Below are positions 1 to 9,288 of a stretch of 49,790 nt of DNA, piece by piece. The notes beneath the pieces were generated by a model that had not been told where the DNA came from, did no database searches, and saw nothing but the letters and a program-made list of their open reading frames with translations. A program made the translations under genes and the position numbers. Position 1 is the stretch's first letter; each line of letters starts with the position of its first letter. Where the stretch lies: assembly GCA_021648485.1 (NCBI GenBank), contig JAKISS010000018.1:1-49790 (forward strand), in the 5' to 3' direction. Origin of the DNA: Gammaproteobacteria bacterium. Its GTDB lineage: Bacteria > Pseudomonadota > Gammaproteobacteria > SZUA-152.

Positions 1-134
1 GAAATAACGCCTTGTTGCGGGTCTGAGCCCTGACTGCAAGCGGTTAAAACAAGACTGAAAAGCAGTAGCCCCAGACAGCGGTATAATTTGCTCCAGAGGT
101 TTTTTTTTCGTCGGACGTTAATTTGAGCTTGCAT
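1..134 (-). CDS. Putative lipoprotein, N-terminal part only
   Basis: An open frame reads leftward from an ATG at 134 and runs off the left edge, so only about 44 residues are visible. It starts with a basic stretch (VRRKKN), then a hydrophobic core (LGLLLFSLVL) and a lipobox LTAC, with Cys at about residue 34. This is a textbook lipoprotein signal peptide. AAAGGAT lies directly before the ATG as a tight ribosome site. The next gene upstream on the same strand (287-916) is 152 bases away and is also exported, so the two may be cotranscribed. The mature part is outside the window, so no function can be given. Confidence 0.6.
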   Translation of the reverse strand, partial: MQAQINVRRKKNLWSKLYRCLGLLLFSLVLTACSQGSDPQQGVI

Positions 135-286
135 ATCCTTTGCCTGTTTATTTTTTGTTGAAATCTTCTTCTTTTTTCTACCCTCAAAAACAAGCCTTTT
201 TACGCATGGCCCGATTTTTTGTGGTGCAAAAACAGGAGTTTCAGATGATTTCTATCGTTTTCAAAAGTAATTGGGAATGTAGAGTG

Positions 287-916
287 CTAGGGTGTCGGCC
301 CCGAGATTATCAGGCCGCCAGTGGCCGCAGGTGGCTCTGCTGAGTCATTACCGCCACCACCGGATAAGGCTGCGCCAGCGGCCACCACGCCCAGGCCGAT
401 CCACACCCATTTGCTGATGCCGGATTTTTCCTTTTCTTCGTCAGCCTTGACGGTAGAGACAGCCATAGCAGCACTGCTATTGTCCATCGTAGTGCCATCC
501 ATTGCGACAGGTACCACTGCGATGGTTAACGGTGAAAATGAATAACCAAATAACAGCGTATTTCCGGCCAGATCCGTTGCCTGTATGTAATATTCCAGGC
601 CGGGTGAGTCGGTGGTCGTAAGTTGGGCGGTATAGATAAATGAATCCAGATCGCGGTTCATTTTCAGACGCTTGAATTCGGCAGCATTGGCATCGCGGTA
701 AAATAGAATGACGTTTTTAACTCCCACGTTATCGGTAACGGTGGCTTTTATGTCAACCTGCTGGCCGGAATAAATATCTTTTTCAATGGGTGTATGCTCG
801 ATGACCGGGGCGATCAAATCACCGGATGGCAATGCCAGTTCAGCAGCCTGTACAACGGAGGACAAAACAAGCGGAAAACCCAACAACACAATCAAAACAA
901 TCTGAAATAGCTTCAT
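287..916 (-). CDS. Exported Ig/FN3-like domain protein with C-terminal membrane segment
   Basis: The protein has about 209 residues. A longer frame opens at 931, but GGAG lies 7 bases before the ATG at 916, and the protein from there starts MKLFQIVLIVLL, a clean signal peptide ending near VQAAE. The middle part (roughly residues 35-140) has the pattern of a bacterial Ig/FN3-like fold: a VDIKATVTDNVGVK strand region, then an EYYIQATDLAGN segment. A lysine/glutamate-rich linker follows, then a hydrophobic segment (WVWIGLGVVAAGAAL) and a GGGG tail. It is probably anchored in the envelope with the domain outside the cytoplasm. The GGGG run lacks the following hydrophobic helix and basic end of a GlyGly-CTERM signal. 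I do not recognise a named family. Confidence 0.6.
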   Translation of the reverse strand: MKLFQIVLIVLLGFPLVLSSVVQAAELALPSGDLIAPVIEHTPIEKDIYSGQQVDIKATVTDNVGVKNVILFYRDANAAEFKRLKMNRDLDSFIYTAQLTTTDSPGLEYYIQATDLAGNTLLFGYSFSPLTIAVVPVAMDGTTMDNSSAAMAVSTVKADEEKEKSGISKWVWIGLGVVAAGAALSGGGGNDSAEPPAATGGLIISGPTP

Positions 917-1740
917 GGCATGCTCCAGCACAAATGAAGTGCCTTATTAATTCTTAATATTATCCTGCTTTGCCAGAAAAACCGTGCATAACGGGAACTG
1001 TGGGAAGCCAGTTAAATGTGGCTCACTCTCACTGAAGCGATAAATTCCTCCATTCTTCCCTGCCCATCCCTACGGGGAAAAATCGCTCTACGTGTAGGCG
1101 CATAATGCATGAATCCCCCTTTCCTGTCTCGGCAATCAAGCTATTGCGACACAAAATAAATTATGTTAGTTACGCATCCCCTTATTATTGTTACCGGTAT
1201 ATTACCCTGCCATGTTTTTTTATAAAATCTATCCTGAACTGGCTCTATGTCCCAGGTTAGGTTAAACCAGCACCTCAATCTTCAGTTTCACCTGACTGTA
1301 AATCTCAACAGTATCTTTCATCAGCACCATGTCTGCCACTCCGACAAACATCGTCAGAAAGCCACTCAGCACACCAGTTTATTCCACCCGCAACGAGGCC
1401 TTGTGCCACCAGCTGACTGGCTACGGTGGGAAGTCAGTCCGACACGACTCACCCACATTCTGATTTCGCGAGGCATGCCAATAATCATCATAAAAATATC
1501 CGTTGTATTGTTGTTAATTCAAACCCATTAAAAATATTTTCCTCCATGTTATCACCAACATCCACAATGAAATATTGACACATGTCAAATCATAACCATT
1601 TCCGCATACATCGCTATTCAGTAACGTTAACAAAAAGATAAACGGTTAAATTTTTATTCTGCTGGCCGATAACTGTAGCTCGATAGCCTGGCAATCAAAA
1701 CTGCCCAGCGACTTATTGCCACCAAGCAACCAGAAATATT
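917..1740. other. Intergenic region, no convincing gene
   Basis: These 824 bases separate two divergent exported genes. A 94-codon frame at 1247-1531 has no ribosome site, low-complexity content and no recognisable family, so I do not call it. A 10-base near-palindrome CTACGTGTAG sits at about 1090, within a run resembling a regulator site upstream of the leftward gene. I cannot assign it. The A/T-rich last 150 bases probably hold the promoter for the gene at 1741. Confidence 0.4.
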
Positions 1741-2562
1741 ATGAGAATAACCATGAAACAGCACTTTAGCGGTGTGATTAACGGGCTTATCGGGCTAGCG
1801 CTTGCTTTACAAGTCATATACCCGATGCACAATGCATCAGCGACAATCGCATCCGCCCAGGATGTCCATGAAATTGCAGATATCTGCATGTATTCCCAAC
1901 GTCTGTTAAAAGACTACGCACTCATCGGCATGAAAGTGACTTACCACGATCCCGCTGCTGATCTGACAAAAAACACGAAAATCATCGATCAATATATTAC
2001 CAATCTGAAAAGCCGCCATCTCAAAAAAACATTAGATGACGAAATTCGTGTATTGGAAACCCTTTGGCAAAAAATCAAACCAAAACTACAGGAAAATCCC
2101 AGCAAAGAACATATGCTTCAACTCCGTGGAAAAGTGGAAGTTTTTTCCCATCGCTGTAAAAGTCTTGCGGAAAAATTGGCCGAAGATTCCAGAATAAAAG
2201 GTGAGAATAACATGGTGCTAATCGCTGAATTAGGCATGGAATCCCAAAGGCTGGCGGCGCTTTATATAATGAAATCCTGGGGTATTACTGACAACAACTA
2301 TTATGAAGATGTCCAGAAAATAATGAATGAACAAGAAAATATTCATCACATACTACAGAAAGCAGACGACATATTCTTTTCTCCAGAAATCAAAACGAAA
2401 TTGAAAAACATCCAAAAACACTTTTTGGTATTTGAGTTTATGGCGGCAAGTAAAACCGGGCGTTTTGTACCAACCATGGCCGAAAAAAATGCAAGTAAAA
2501 TATTTCGTGAAATTCGTGAAATTCGTGAAATATTAAAACTGGAACAGGAGACAATCGAATGA
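1741..2562 (+). CDS. Exported PilJ/NarX-type sensor-domain protein (first of a pair)
   Basis: The product has 273 residues with a signal peptide (hydrophobic core about 14-28, ending near NASA). The rest is almost all helical and charged. Two stretches look like the start of the PilJ N-terminal (type IV pili methyl-accepting chemotaxis transducer) domain: CMYSQRLLKDYALIGMKV at about 48-65, and a second MESQRLAALYIMKSW near 165. This suggests two tandem four-helix units. There is no transmembrane signalling module, so it would act as a free periplasmic protein. Its stop overlaps the start of the next gene (ATGA), implying translational coupling. An alternative ATG lies at 1753. Sensing or ligand capture is inferred only from the fold resemblance. 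Confidence 0.55.
   Translation: MRITMKQHFSGVINGLIGLALALQVIYPMHNASATIASAQDVHEIADICMYSQRLLKDYALIGMKVTYHDPAADLTKNTKIIDQYITNLKSRHLKKTLDDEIRVLETLWQKIKPKLQENPSKEHMLQLRGKVEVFSHRCKSLAEKLAEDSRIKGENNMVLIAELGMESQRLAALYIMKSWGITDNNYYEDVQKIMNEQENIHHILQKADDIFFSPEIKTKLKNIQKHFLVFEFMAASKTGRFVPTMAEKNASKIFREIREIREILKLEQETIE
2504..2530 (+). repeat. Three perfect copies of a 9-base tandem repeat inside the coding region
   Basis: TTCGTGAAA occurs three times in a row, in frame, encoding an REIREIREI run near the C-terminus of the upstream PilJ-like protein. Because the unit is 9 bases, slippage would change the length of the terminal helix without breaking the frame. Confidence 0.85.
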
Positions 2563-3341
2563 AAAAATACATCCTATTAACCCAGAAAGGGTTTTTGTTA
2601 GCAATTACTTTCCTGTTTTTATCAAACCAATCCATCGCTGACAGCCGCAACATTCAACAACTGGAAGCTGCGGAAAATATTGAAATAACCAGCCAACAAA
2701 TTGCTAAAGCTTATTTTTATCTTCATCAAGAAATCCGCGTTGAGCAATCTGAACAGGACCTGAAAAATGGGTTGTTTGCGATAGAAAGAGATATCAAAAC
2801 TCTCACTAACACCAAAGATAAGAAGCAACGGCGCATGGTAACATTCATGTCATTCACTCTGGATGAAATCAAAGATATTATCGAAAAACCTTATACCAAT
2901 GAGCACGGCGCTTTGATGTTGGATTACAGCGAAACGTTACTGGAAGGTGCGGAGTCTTTAGTTAAAAAACATACCCACAAAAAATATAACAAAGAAAAAA
3001 TGCTTATTATCACCAAACAAATGACATTTTTTCTTGAGCGGGCAACAAAATATTATATCGCTTTTCGCGACGGGTTTACTGACCATAACAACGTCAAGCA
3101 ACTGGAAATGGCAATCAAAGGGTTCGAATCACATTTAAAAACAATCCAGGCCTACAAATATTCTGGAAAACCTCAACAGGCCGTCAACAAGCTTACTGAA
3201 TATTGGCCTGTTGCCAAGGGTTTTTATCTGGGCATTGAAGAAAATGACCTGCCTTTGATTGTGTCGATAACAACCCGGCATTTGGAAAAATCCTTAGCCA
3301 TACTGGAGCAATATCATCATGATTTGGCTGTAGACAAATAG
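2559..3341 (+). CDS. Exported PilJ-like helical protein (second of a pair)
   Basis: The product has 260 residues and begins MKKYILLTQKGFLLAITFLF, a signal peptide ending near SIADS. The remainder is helical. Segments such as AENIEITSQQIAKAYFYL (about 38-55), LLEGAESLVKKH (about 130-141) and ITKQMTFFLERATKYY (about 150-165) follow the helix pattern of PilJ N-terminal domains. Overall length and layout match the gene before it, so the two are probably diverged paralogues. The ATG overlaps the preceding TGA (ATGA), and its ribosome site (ACAGGAGAC) lies in the upstream gene. No membrane anchor beyond the signal peptide is seen. A heterodimeric periplasmic sensor or binding pair is an inference. 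Confidence 0.5.
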   Translation: MKKYILLTQKGFLLAITFLFLSNQSIADSRNIQQLEAAENIEITSQQIAKAYFYLHQEIRVEQSEQDLKNGLFAIERDIKTLTNTKDKKQRRMVTFMSFTLDEIKDIIEKPYTNEHGALMLDYSETLLEGAESLVKKHTHKKYNKEKMLIITKQMTFFLERATKYYIAFRDGFTDHNNVKQLEMAIKGFESHLKTIQAYKYSGKPQQAVNKLTEYWPVAKGFYLGIEENDLPLIVSITTRHLEKSLAILEQYHHDLAVDK

Positions 3342-4789
<1,448 letters not shown>

Positions 4790-5467
4790 TCAGGCTTCCC
4801 CGCGGGCAATGCACTGATACACAAACGCATGCACCAATATCGACTGTGCACGATCCACTACCCGTAATTCAACACCGTGGTGAAAATGGCGCTGCCCCGC
4901 CTTTTCACCACGTTCAGTACGGATATTGCGCACAATGGCGGGCAACAAAACAGCTTCAATGTTATCCGCCACATCCAGTCGCAAGGCGATGGCAATATAC
5001 TGTCCTTCTTCAGCCAGCGGTTTGTCCGCAATCAGCAAAGCACCACTGGTGCTCATGTCCTGAATGGTCACCGCCCGCGATGCCAATGCAGGATCAACCT
5101 CGGCCGAGTCGAACAAACAAGGTCGTACCGAAGCGGTCATATTCAGCATTACTCGCAATGCCTTGCGCACAGTGACAGCCTGGACATTTTGTGGAAAACT
5201 TAAATGCAAATGTGCATAAGGACGCACACTGACCATAATTACCCTGACATTGAAACCAACAATTTTATTGCCCGACATCAAGCGCACAACCACTTTTTTG
5301 CCCTCACTGACCGGTATCGTATGCCCGTCCACTTTCGGCGTACTGACCACCAGACTCTGCCCAGGCAAATACCCGATCACTCTGGCGAAATAACGAGTTT
5401 CGTCATCACCCGCAAACTGTAATTGCAGGTTATCACCTATCTCTAACGCCAGTTCTTTTGCCACCAT
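4790..5467 (-). CDS. YcgR-like flagellar brake protein with PilZ domain
   Basis: The product has 225 residues if started at the ATG at 5467 (MVAKELAL), which is preceded by AGGTGAGG. An upstream in-frame start at 5527 would overlap the divergent gene and has no better site. The N-terminal half (about 5-95) has the YcgR-type beta-barrel pattern. The C-terminal half is a PilZ domain with both cyclic-di-GMP signature elements intact: RKALR (Arg101, Arg105) and D-M-S-T-S-G (137-142). By family, it should bind c-di-GMP and modulate motility or surface behaviour. No flagellar genes are in view, whereas type IV pilus genes are, so a role in pilus motility is equally possible. Confidence 0.85.
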   Translation of the reverse strand: MVAKELALEIGDNLQLQFAGDDETRYFARVIGYLPGQSLVVSTPKVDGHTIPVSEGKKVVVRLMSGNKIVGFNVRVIMVSVRPYAHLHLSFPQNVQAVTVRKALRVMLNMTASVRPCLFDSAEVDPALASRAVTIQDMSTSGALLIADKPLAEEGQYIAIALRLDVADNIEAVLLPAIVRNIRTERGEKAGQRHFHHGVELRVVDRAQSILVHAFVYQCIARGEA

Positions 5468-5516
5468 TGCCTCACCTATTATCCATAAATGATTTAGTCT
5501 CGTGTACAGTACCGCC

Positions 5517-6656
5517 ATGCATAGCATTATTATCGGCAGCCTAAACGAAGTTTCAAGTAACGAATGGAATGCATTGCACGGAACACAGGTGCCTTTTTTG
5601 CGTCACGAATTTCTCAATGCCCTGGAAAAACACCATTGCGTCGGCAAAGCAACCGGCTGGATTCCGCAACATATTTTGCTTTACGACGATAAAACACTGC
5701 TCGGCGCAGTACCGCAATATTTAAAAACCAACGCTTACGGCGAACTGGTTTTTGACGGGGCCTGGGCCGAGGCTTACCAACGTAACGGGCAGGACTATTA
5801 TCCCAAACTGGTCGCTGCCATTCCTTACACACCCGCCAGCGGACCGCGCCTGTTAATCGCACCGCACTCAGATCGCGGCAACATTTCTGCACAATTGATT
5901 CAGTGCATGCTGGAGTATGCCAGACAATACAAAGTGTCCTCCCTGCACTGCCTGTTTCCACATCAGGATGATTTACACCAACTCACCCAACAGGGATTAC
6001 TGCCACGATTAGGCTGCCAGTTTCACTGGCATAATCTTCCCGCCCCTGAAAACTACCGTGATTTTGACGATTACCTTGACCGTTTCACCTCCAGTAAACG
6101 CAAAAAAATTCGTCGTGAACGACGAGCAGTAACGGAAGCTGGCATCACTTTACAGCGTTTGTATGGTAATGAACTCAGCGACGAGCAATGGCAAGCTGTA
6201 CATAGGCATTATTGCTCTACCTTTAACCGGCTCAGCGGTTACGCCACCTTAAGCCTGGGGTTTTTTCGTGAAATCAGCCGCACGTTGCCACAACAACTTA
6301 TCGTTATTCTTGCCGAACATCAGGGCAATACGGTGGCCAGTGCCATTTGTTTTCGTGATGACACTACGCTTTATGGTCGCCATTGGGGCTGCGATGCACA
6401 TTTTCAGAGTCTGCATTTTGAAGCCTGTTACTATCAAGGGCTGGAATATTGCATAGAGCATCACTTGCAATGTTTTGACCCCGGAGCCCAGGGCGAACAT
6501 AAAATCAGTCGCGGTTTTCTACCCACCGCCACTTGGTCGGCCCACTGGATCGCCGAACCCCGATTTCGTGCAGCCATCGCAGATTTTTTACAGGAAGAAA
6601 CCCAGGGTGTTCAGCATTACATCGACAACTTGCATAAACACTCACCTTTCAAATGA
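5517..6656 (+). CDS. GNAT-fold acyltransferase of the COG3146/DUF482 (FemAB-like) family
   Basis: The product has about 379 residues when started at the ATG at 5517 (MHSIIIGSLNEV); a GTG at 5502 adds five residues. Characteristic segments include TPASGPRLLI near 113, the basic run SSKRKKIRRER near 190, CRDD/GRHWGC-type stretches near 285, and FDPGAQGEHKISRGFLPT near 320. These match the conserved family annotated as peptidogalycan biosynthesis or N-acetyltransferase-like proteins. The fold predicts transfer of an acyl or aminoacyl group, but the substrate is not established. The gene diverges from the PilZ gene across about 50 bases and precedes aat by 86 bases. Confidence 0.8.
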   Translation: MHSIIIGSLNEVSSNEWNALHGTQVPFLRHEFLNALEKHHCVGKATGWIPQHILLYDDKTLLGAVPQYLKTNAYGELVFDGAWAEAYQRNGQDYYPKLVAAIPYTPASGPRLLIAPHSDRGNISAQLIQCMLEYARQYKVSSLHCLFPHQDDLHQLTQQGLLPRLGCQFHWHNLPAPENYRDFDDYLDRFTSSKRKKIRRERRAVTEAGITLQRLYGNELSDEQWQAVHRHYCSTFNRLSGYATLSLGFFREISRTLPQQLIVILAEHQGNTVASAICFRDDTTLYGRHWGCDAHFQSLHFEACYYQGLEYCIEHHLQCFDPGAQGEHKISRGFLPTATWSAHWIAEPRFRAAIADFLQEETQGVQHYIDNLHKHSPFK

Positions 6657-6742
6657 CTCGGCAATGGAACAACAACAAGCTACACTCTGTCTCACAATTC
6701 TGTCCCACATAAAGTCTCGTCAACGAATAACAAGGAGCAATC

Positions 6743-7468
6743 ATGCGCGGTCTGGCCCCCTACTGGATCGACTCCCGAAATAACAGCCTTGATTTTCCGG
6801 ATGTTAGCCTCGCGCTGGATGAGCCCGATGGCCTGCTCGCCATCGGCGGGGATCTCAAACCTCAACGATTACTCGCAGCCTACCGGATGGGTATTTTCCC
6901 CTGGTACAATGAAGGGCAGCCGATTTTATGGTGGGCACCCAACCCGCGTGCAGTCCTGTTTCCACAACACCTCAAGATTTCCCGCAGCCTGCGTAAAACG
7001 CTGCGCAAACAATCCTTCACGATCACTCTCGACCAGGCCTTTGCTGATGTCATCAAAGCCTGTAGCCATCCGCGAGACTATGAAACACAACCCGGCACCT
7101 GGATCACCCGCGACATGAAACAAGCCTACCAACAGTTACATGATCAAGGCTATGCACACTCTGTCGAATGCTGGCATGAGGGGCAATTAGTGGGCGGCCT
7201 GTATGGTGTCGCCATTGGCCGGGTATTTTTTGGTGAATCCATGTTCACACGCCGTAGTGATGCCTCCAAAGTCGCCTTTATTACGCTGACGCAACAATTG
7301 GCAGACTGGGGATTTGGTGTTATTGATTGTCAAATCCACTCCCGGCATCTCGAAAGTCTGGGGGCAGAAACCATCCAGCGTGAACGGTTTACAGATCTGC
7401 TCAACACATTTTGTCACCAGCCAGGACCAACATGGCAGTTTAAGCCGGCAAACAATACTCAAATATGA
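6743..7468 (+). CDS. aat: Leucyl/phenylalanyl-tRNA--protein transferase
   Basis: Aat transfers Leu or Phe from aminoacyl-tRNA to the N-terminal Lys/Arg of proteins, creating a type 1 N-degron for ClpS-ClpAP. The 241-residue length is normal. Family landmarks are DGLLAIGGDL (29-38), RMGIFPWY (48-55), WWAPNPRAV (63-71), and the CWHEGQLVGGLYGVAIG catalytic-core region around 141-157. AAGGAG sits 5 bases before the ATG. The gene overlaps bpt by 4 bases (ATGA), so the two are translationally coupled. clpA and clpS lie a few kb away, so the whole pathway is clustered. Confidence 0.96.
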   Translation: MRGLAPYWIDSRNNSLDFPDVSLALDEPDGLLAIGGDLKPQRLLAAYRMGIFPWYNEGQPILWWAPNPRAVLFPQHLKISRSLRKTLRKQSFTITLDQAFADVIKACSHPRDYETQPGTWITRDMKQAYQQLHDQGYAHSVECWHEGQLVGGLYGVAIGRVFFGESMFTRRSDASKVAFITLTQQLADWGFGVIDCQIHSRHLESLGAETIQRERFTDLLNTFCHQPGPTWQFKPANNTQI

Positions 7469-8238
7469 ACACCGATAAACCCGCTCAAACAGCGCCTTTA
7501 TCACCTCCGCAACCTCCAGCTGACCTGGCCTTTTTTGCCAGTGCCGCACACGACTGTGCTTATCTCAGCGGAAAATCGGCAGTCACCGCGTTTGCCGACC
7601 CCGAAACAGTCATGGATGTCAGCATCTATAGCGCACTGGCAGAAATCGGCTTTCGTCGTAGCGGCCGTCACGTCTACACCCCACATTGCCCCGCCTGCCA
7701 GGCGTGTGTGCCGACACGATTGCCCGTGGCCTCTTTTCAACCTAACCGCAATCAGCGCCGCACCCTGAACAGAGCGGTGGGTTTTTCCATCAACATCGGG
7801 GAAGCTGTTTTTGATGATGAGGCTTTCGTGCTGTACCAAAAATACATCAGCCACCGCCACGCTGGCGGCGGCATGGATAACTCCAGCCCGGAAAAATACC
7901 TGGAATTTCTCAGCTGTGATTGGTCGCACACCGAATTTGTGCAATTCCACTGGCAAGACCAGCTCATCGCTGTCGCCGTGCAGGATGTACTCACTCACGG
8001 CCTGTCCTCGGTGTACACTTTTTTTGATCCGGACTTTTCCAGCATCAGCCTCGGACGCTACACCCTGCTGTGGCAAATAGCGGAAACCCAACGCCGACAG
8101 CTGCCCTGGTTATTTCTCGGTTACTGGATCGCTGACTGTCAGAAAATGTTGTATAAACAGGAATACCGGCCTATCGAACTCTTCCAGAGGGGATGCTGGC
8201 AGCGTTATGACAAATCACAAATTCTACCTTCCCCGTAA
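7465..8238 (+). CDS. bpt: Aspartate/glutamate leucyltransferase (bacterial ATE-like)
   Basis: Bpt attaches Leu to N-terminal Asp or Glu, the second bacterial route into the N-end rule pathway. It resembles eukaryotic arginyl-tRNA transferase in sequence but uses Leu-tRNA. The 257 residues include YLSGKSAV (33-40), the cysteine cluster CPACQAC (75-81) followed by VPTR, RRTLNRA near 98, and GRYTLLWQ with LGYWI in the C-terminal acyltransferase half. The N-terminal 15 residues are a low-complexity Pro/Gln stretch. The gene starts on the ATGA overlap with aat. It is often annotated ate. Confidence 0.93.
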   Translation: MNTDKPAQTAPLSPPQPPADLAFFASAAHDCAYLSGKSAVTAFADPETVMDVSIYSALAEIGFRRSGRHVYTPHCPACQACVPTRLPVASFQPNRNQRRTLNRAVGFSINIGEAVFDDEAFVLYQKYISHRHAGGGMDNSSPEKYLEFLSCDWSHTEFVQFHWQDQLIAVAVQDVLTHGLSSVYTFFDPDFSSISLGRYTLLWQIAETQRRQLPWLFLGYWIADCQKMLYKQEYRPIELFQRGCWQRYDKSQILPSP

Positions 8239-8259
8239 TCCCCCCTTCCTCTTTCCCCA

Positions 8260-8276
8260 TGGCCGTCAGGCTAAGC
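8260..8276. repeat. Small hairpin repeat, GCC-GTCA-GGC type
   Basis: GGCCGTCAGGCTAAGC is the same short palindromic motif as at 37234-37250 and 38447-38463, where it reads TAGCC-GTCA-GGCTA followed by AGC. This copy has one arm changed (TGGCC). Confidence 0.6.
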
Positions 8277-8320
8277 CCTACCCGGGTAGATGGTGGGATT
8301 GGGGTGTTCATCGGTTTTTT

Positions 8321-8378
8321 TGTCCCATTCTATTCAACACAGCGTAAAACCGGGTGGAACAAGCGCAGCGGTTCCACC
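8321..8378 (+). repeat. Dispersed hairpin repeat (GGTGGAAC family), long copy
   Basis: The core at 8353-8378 is GGTGGAAC-AAGCGCAGCG-GTTCCACC, a perfect 8-base inverted pair around a 10-base loop. It is preceded by a 30-base segment (TTCTATTCAACACA, then CGTAAAAC) that also precedes the copy at 36959-37019. Both long copies begin right after a T-run. Confidence 0.85.
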
Positions 8379-8562
8379 ATGACCTTGCATACACCCTACA
8401 AACCCGATTGTCTGAAGAAAGAATAAACTATTCAGCGATTCCGATGCTGGACGATAACCCCAAATAAGAGCAGCCGCTGCGTGAAAACACTTTTTTTACT
8501 GATGCAGAGGCTAATAAAATCGGGGCTAGTCGTAGCGGTTCCTTAAACAAAAGGAGCACATC

Positions 8563-8799
8563 ATGTTAAGTTTTATCTATAACGTCAGCCAGCAGTTTGA
8601 AAAAGAACACGGATACAGCCCAAATACTCTGCATATGAATTACGCCCACCTTGAATGCTTGAAACAGCAACTGGACAATCCCAATGACTTCGAAGCCGTC
8701 ACCTCCCTGCTAGGTATGGAGCTGGTGATTTCGCAAGACGCTGTCCACCCATCGGTAGCCTGGTTCTCCGAGCCCTGGAAACAAGCCGTTAACTCCTGA
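8563..8799 (+). CDS. Small conserved-looking hypothetical protein
   Basis: The product has 78 residues. A strong AAAGGAGCACATC site precedes the ATG and a clear intrinsic terminator follows 30 bases after the stop, so this is a real single-gene transcription unit. The protein is soluble, slightly acidic and has no signal peptide. It begins MLSFIYNVSQQFEKEHGY and ends in a Trp-containing stretch (VAWFSEPWKQAVNS). I do not recognise a family. Confidence 0.7.
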   Translation: MLSFIYNVSQQFEKEHGYSPNTLHMNYAHLECLKQQLDNPNDFEAVTSLLGMELVISQDAVHPSVAWFSEPWKQAVNS

Positions 8800-8829
8800 A
8801 CGACGAAGACGTAAAGATAAACAAAAAAG

Positions 8830-8856
8830 CAGAGGCAACATGGCCTCTGTTTTTTT
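8830..8856 (+). terminator. Intrinsic terminator after the 78-residue gene
   Basis: CAGAGGC and GCCTCTG form a 7-base stem around a short loop, followed by seven T residues. An A-run upstream could also let it work in reverse. Confidence 0.9.
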
Positions 8857-8995
8857 ATGTGCATCTTATCCGCGTTTATTTTTGAAATCTGGCTCGTTTT
8901 AGGGCATTATGCCGCGTGGATTTGACGTACCTCGGCATCTGCCTCCCCAATCCATCGATTCAACCCGTAAGATCATCAAGAGTATTGCAACAAAA

Positions 8996-9214
8996 ATGGC
9001 AAAAGAAGAAAGCATTGAAATGGAAGGCACGGTAACGGAAACCTTACCCAATACCATGTTTCGCGTGGAGTTAGAGAACGGCCACGTAGTCACCGCACAT
9101 ATCTCCGGAAAAATGCGTAAGCACTATATTCGCATCCTCACCGGCGACAAGGTCACTGTACAGCTGACCCCTTACGATTTATCCAAGGGACGCATTACTT
9201 TCCGCGCCCGTTAG
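8996..9214 (+). CDS. infA: Translation initiation factor IF-1
   Basis: IF-1 binds the ribosomal A site during initiation. From the ATG at 8996 the protein has 72 residues, the universal length. It starts [13 protein letters not shown] and shows the S1-like OB-fold with [18 protein letters not shown] in the middle. The frame stays open 87 bases upstream to 8909, but that extension is absent from the family and is rejected. The position between bpt and clpA is the usual gammaproteobacterial neighbourhood (E. coli has aat-infA-clpA nearby). Confidence 0.96.
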   Translation: MAKEESIEMEGTVTETLPNTMFRVELENGHVVTAHISGKMRKHYIRILTGDKVTVQLTPYDLSKGRITFRAR

Positions 9215-9288
9215 ACCCCGCGCTAACAGAGCCGCAGTGATTCGAGCAGTGAAGGGACGCACACGAAACGATGTCCTCCTAAACCGTT

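Larger units (their letters stand above)
8239..8562. other. Intergenic region with dispersed hairpin repeats
   Basis: These 324 bases contain one copy of each of two repeat families described separately (8260-8276 and 8321-8378), then about 150 bases with no recognised feature. The last part presumably holds the promoter of the small gene at 8563. Confidence 0.5.

Noticed and set aside
287-916. GlyGly-CTERM substrate of the rhombosortase
   Set aside because: The GGGG run follows, rather than precedes, the hydrophobic helix and no basic C-terminal end is present.
1247-1531. 94-codon plus-strand frame between divergent exported genes
   Set aside because: No ribosome site, low-complexity translation (His/Gln rich) and no recognisable family.
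8909-8995. 29-residue N-terminal extension of infA
   Set aside because: IF-1 is 72 residues across bacteria and the conserved start MAKEE lies at 8996.
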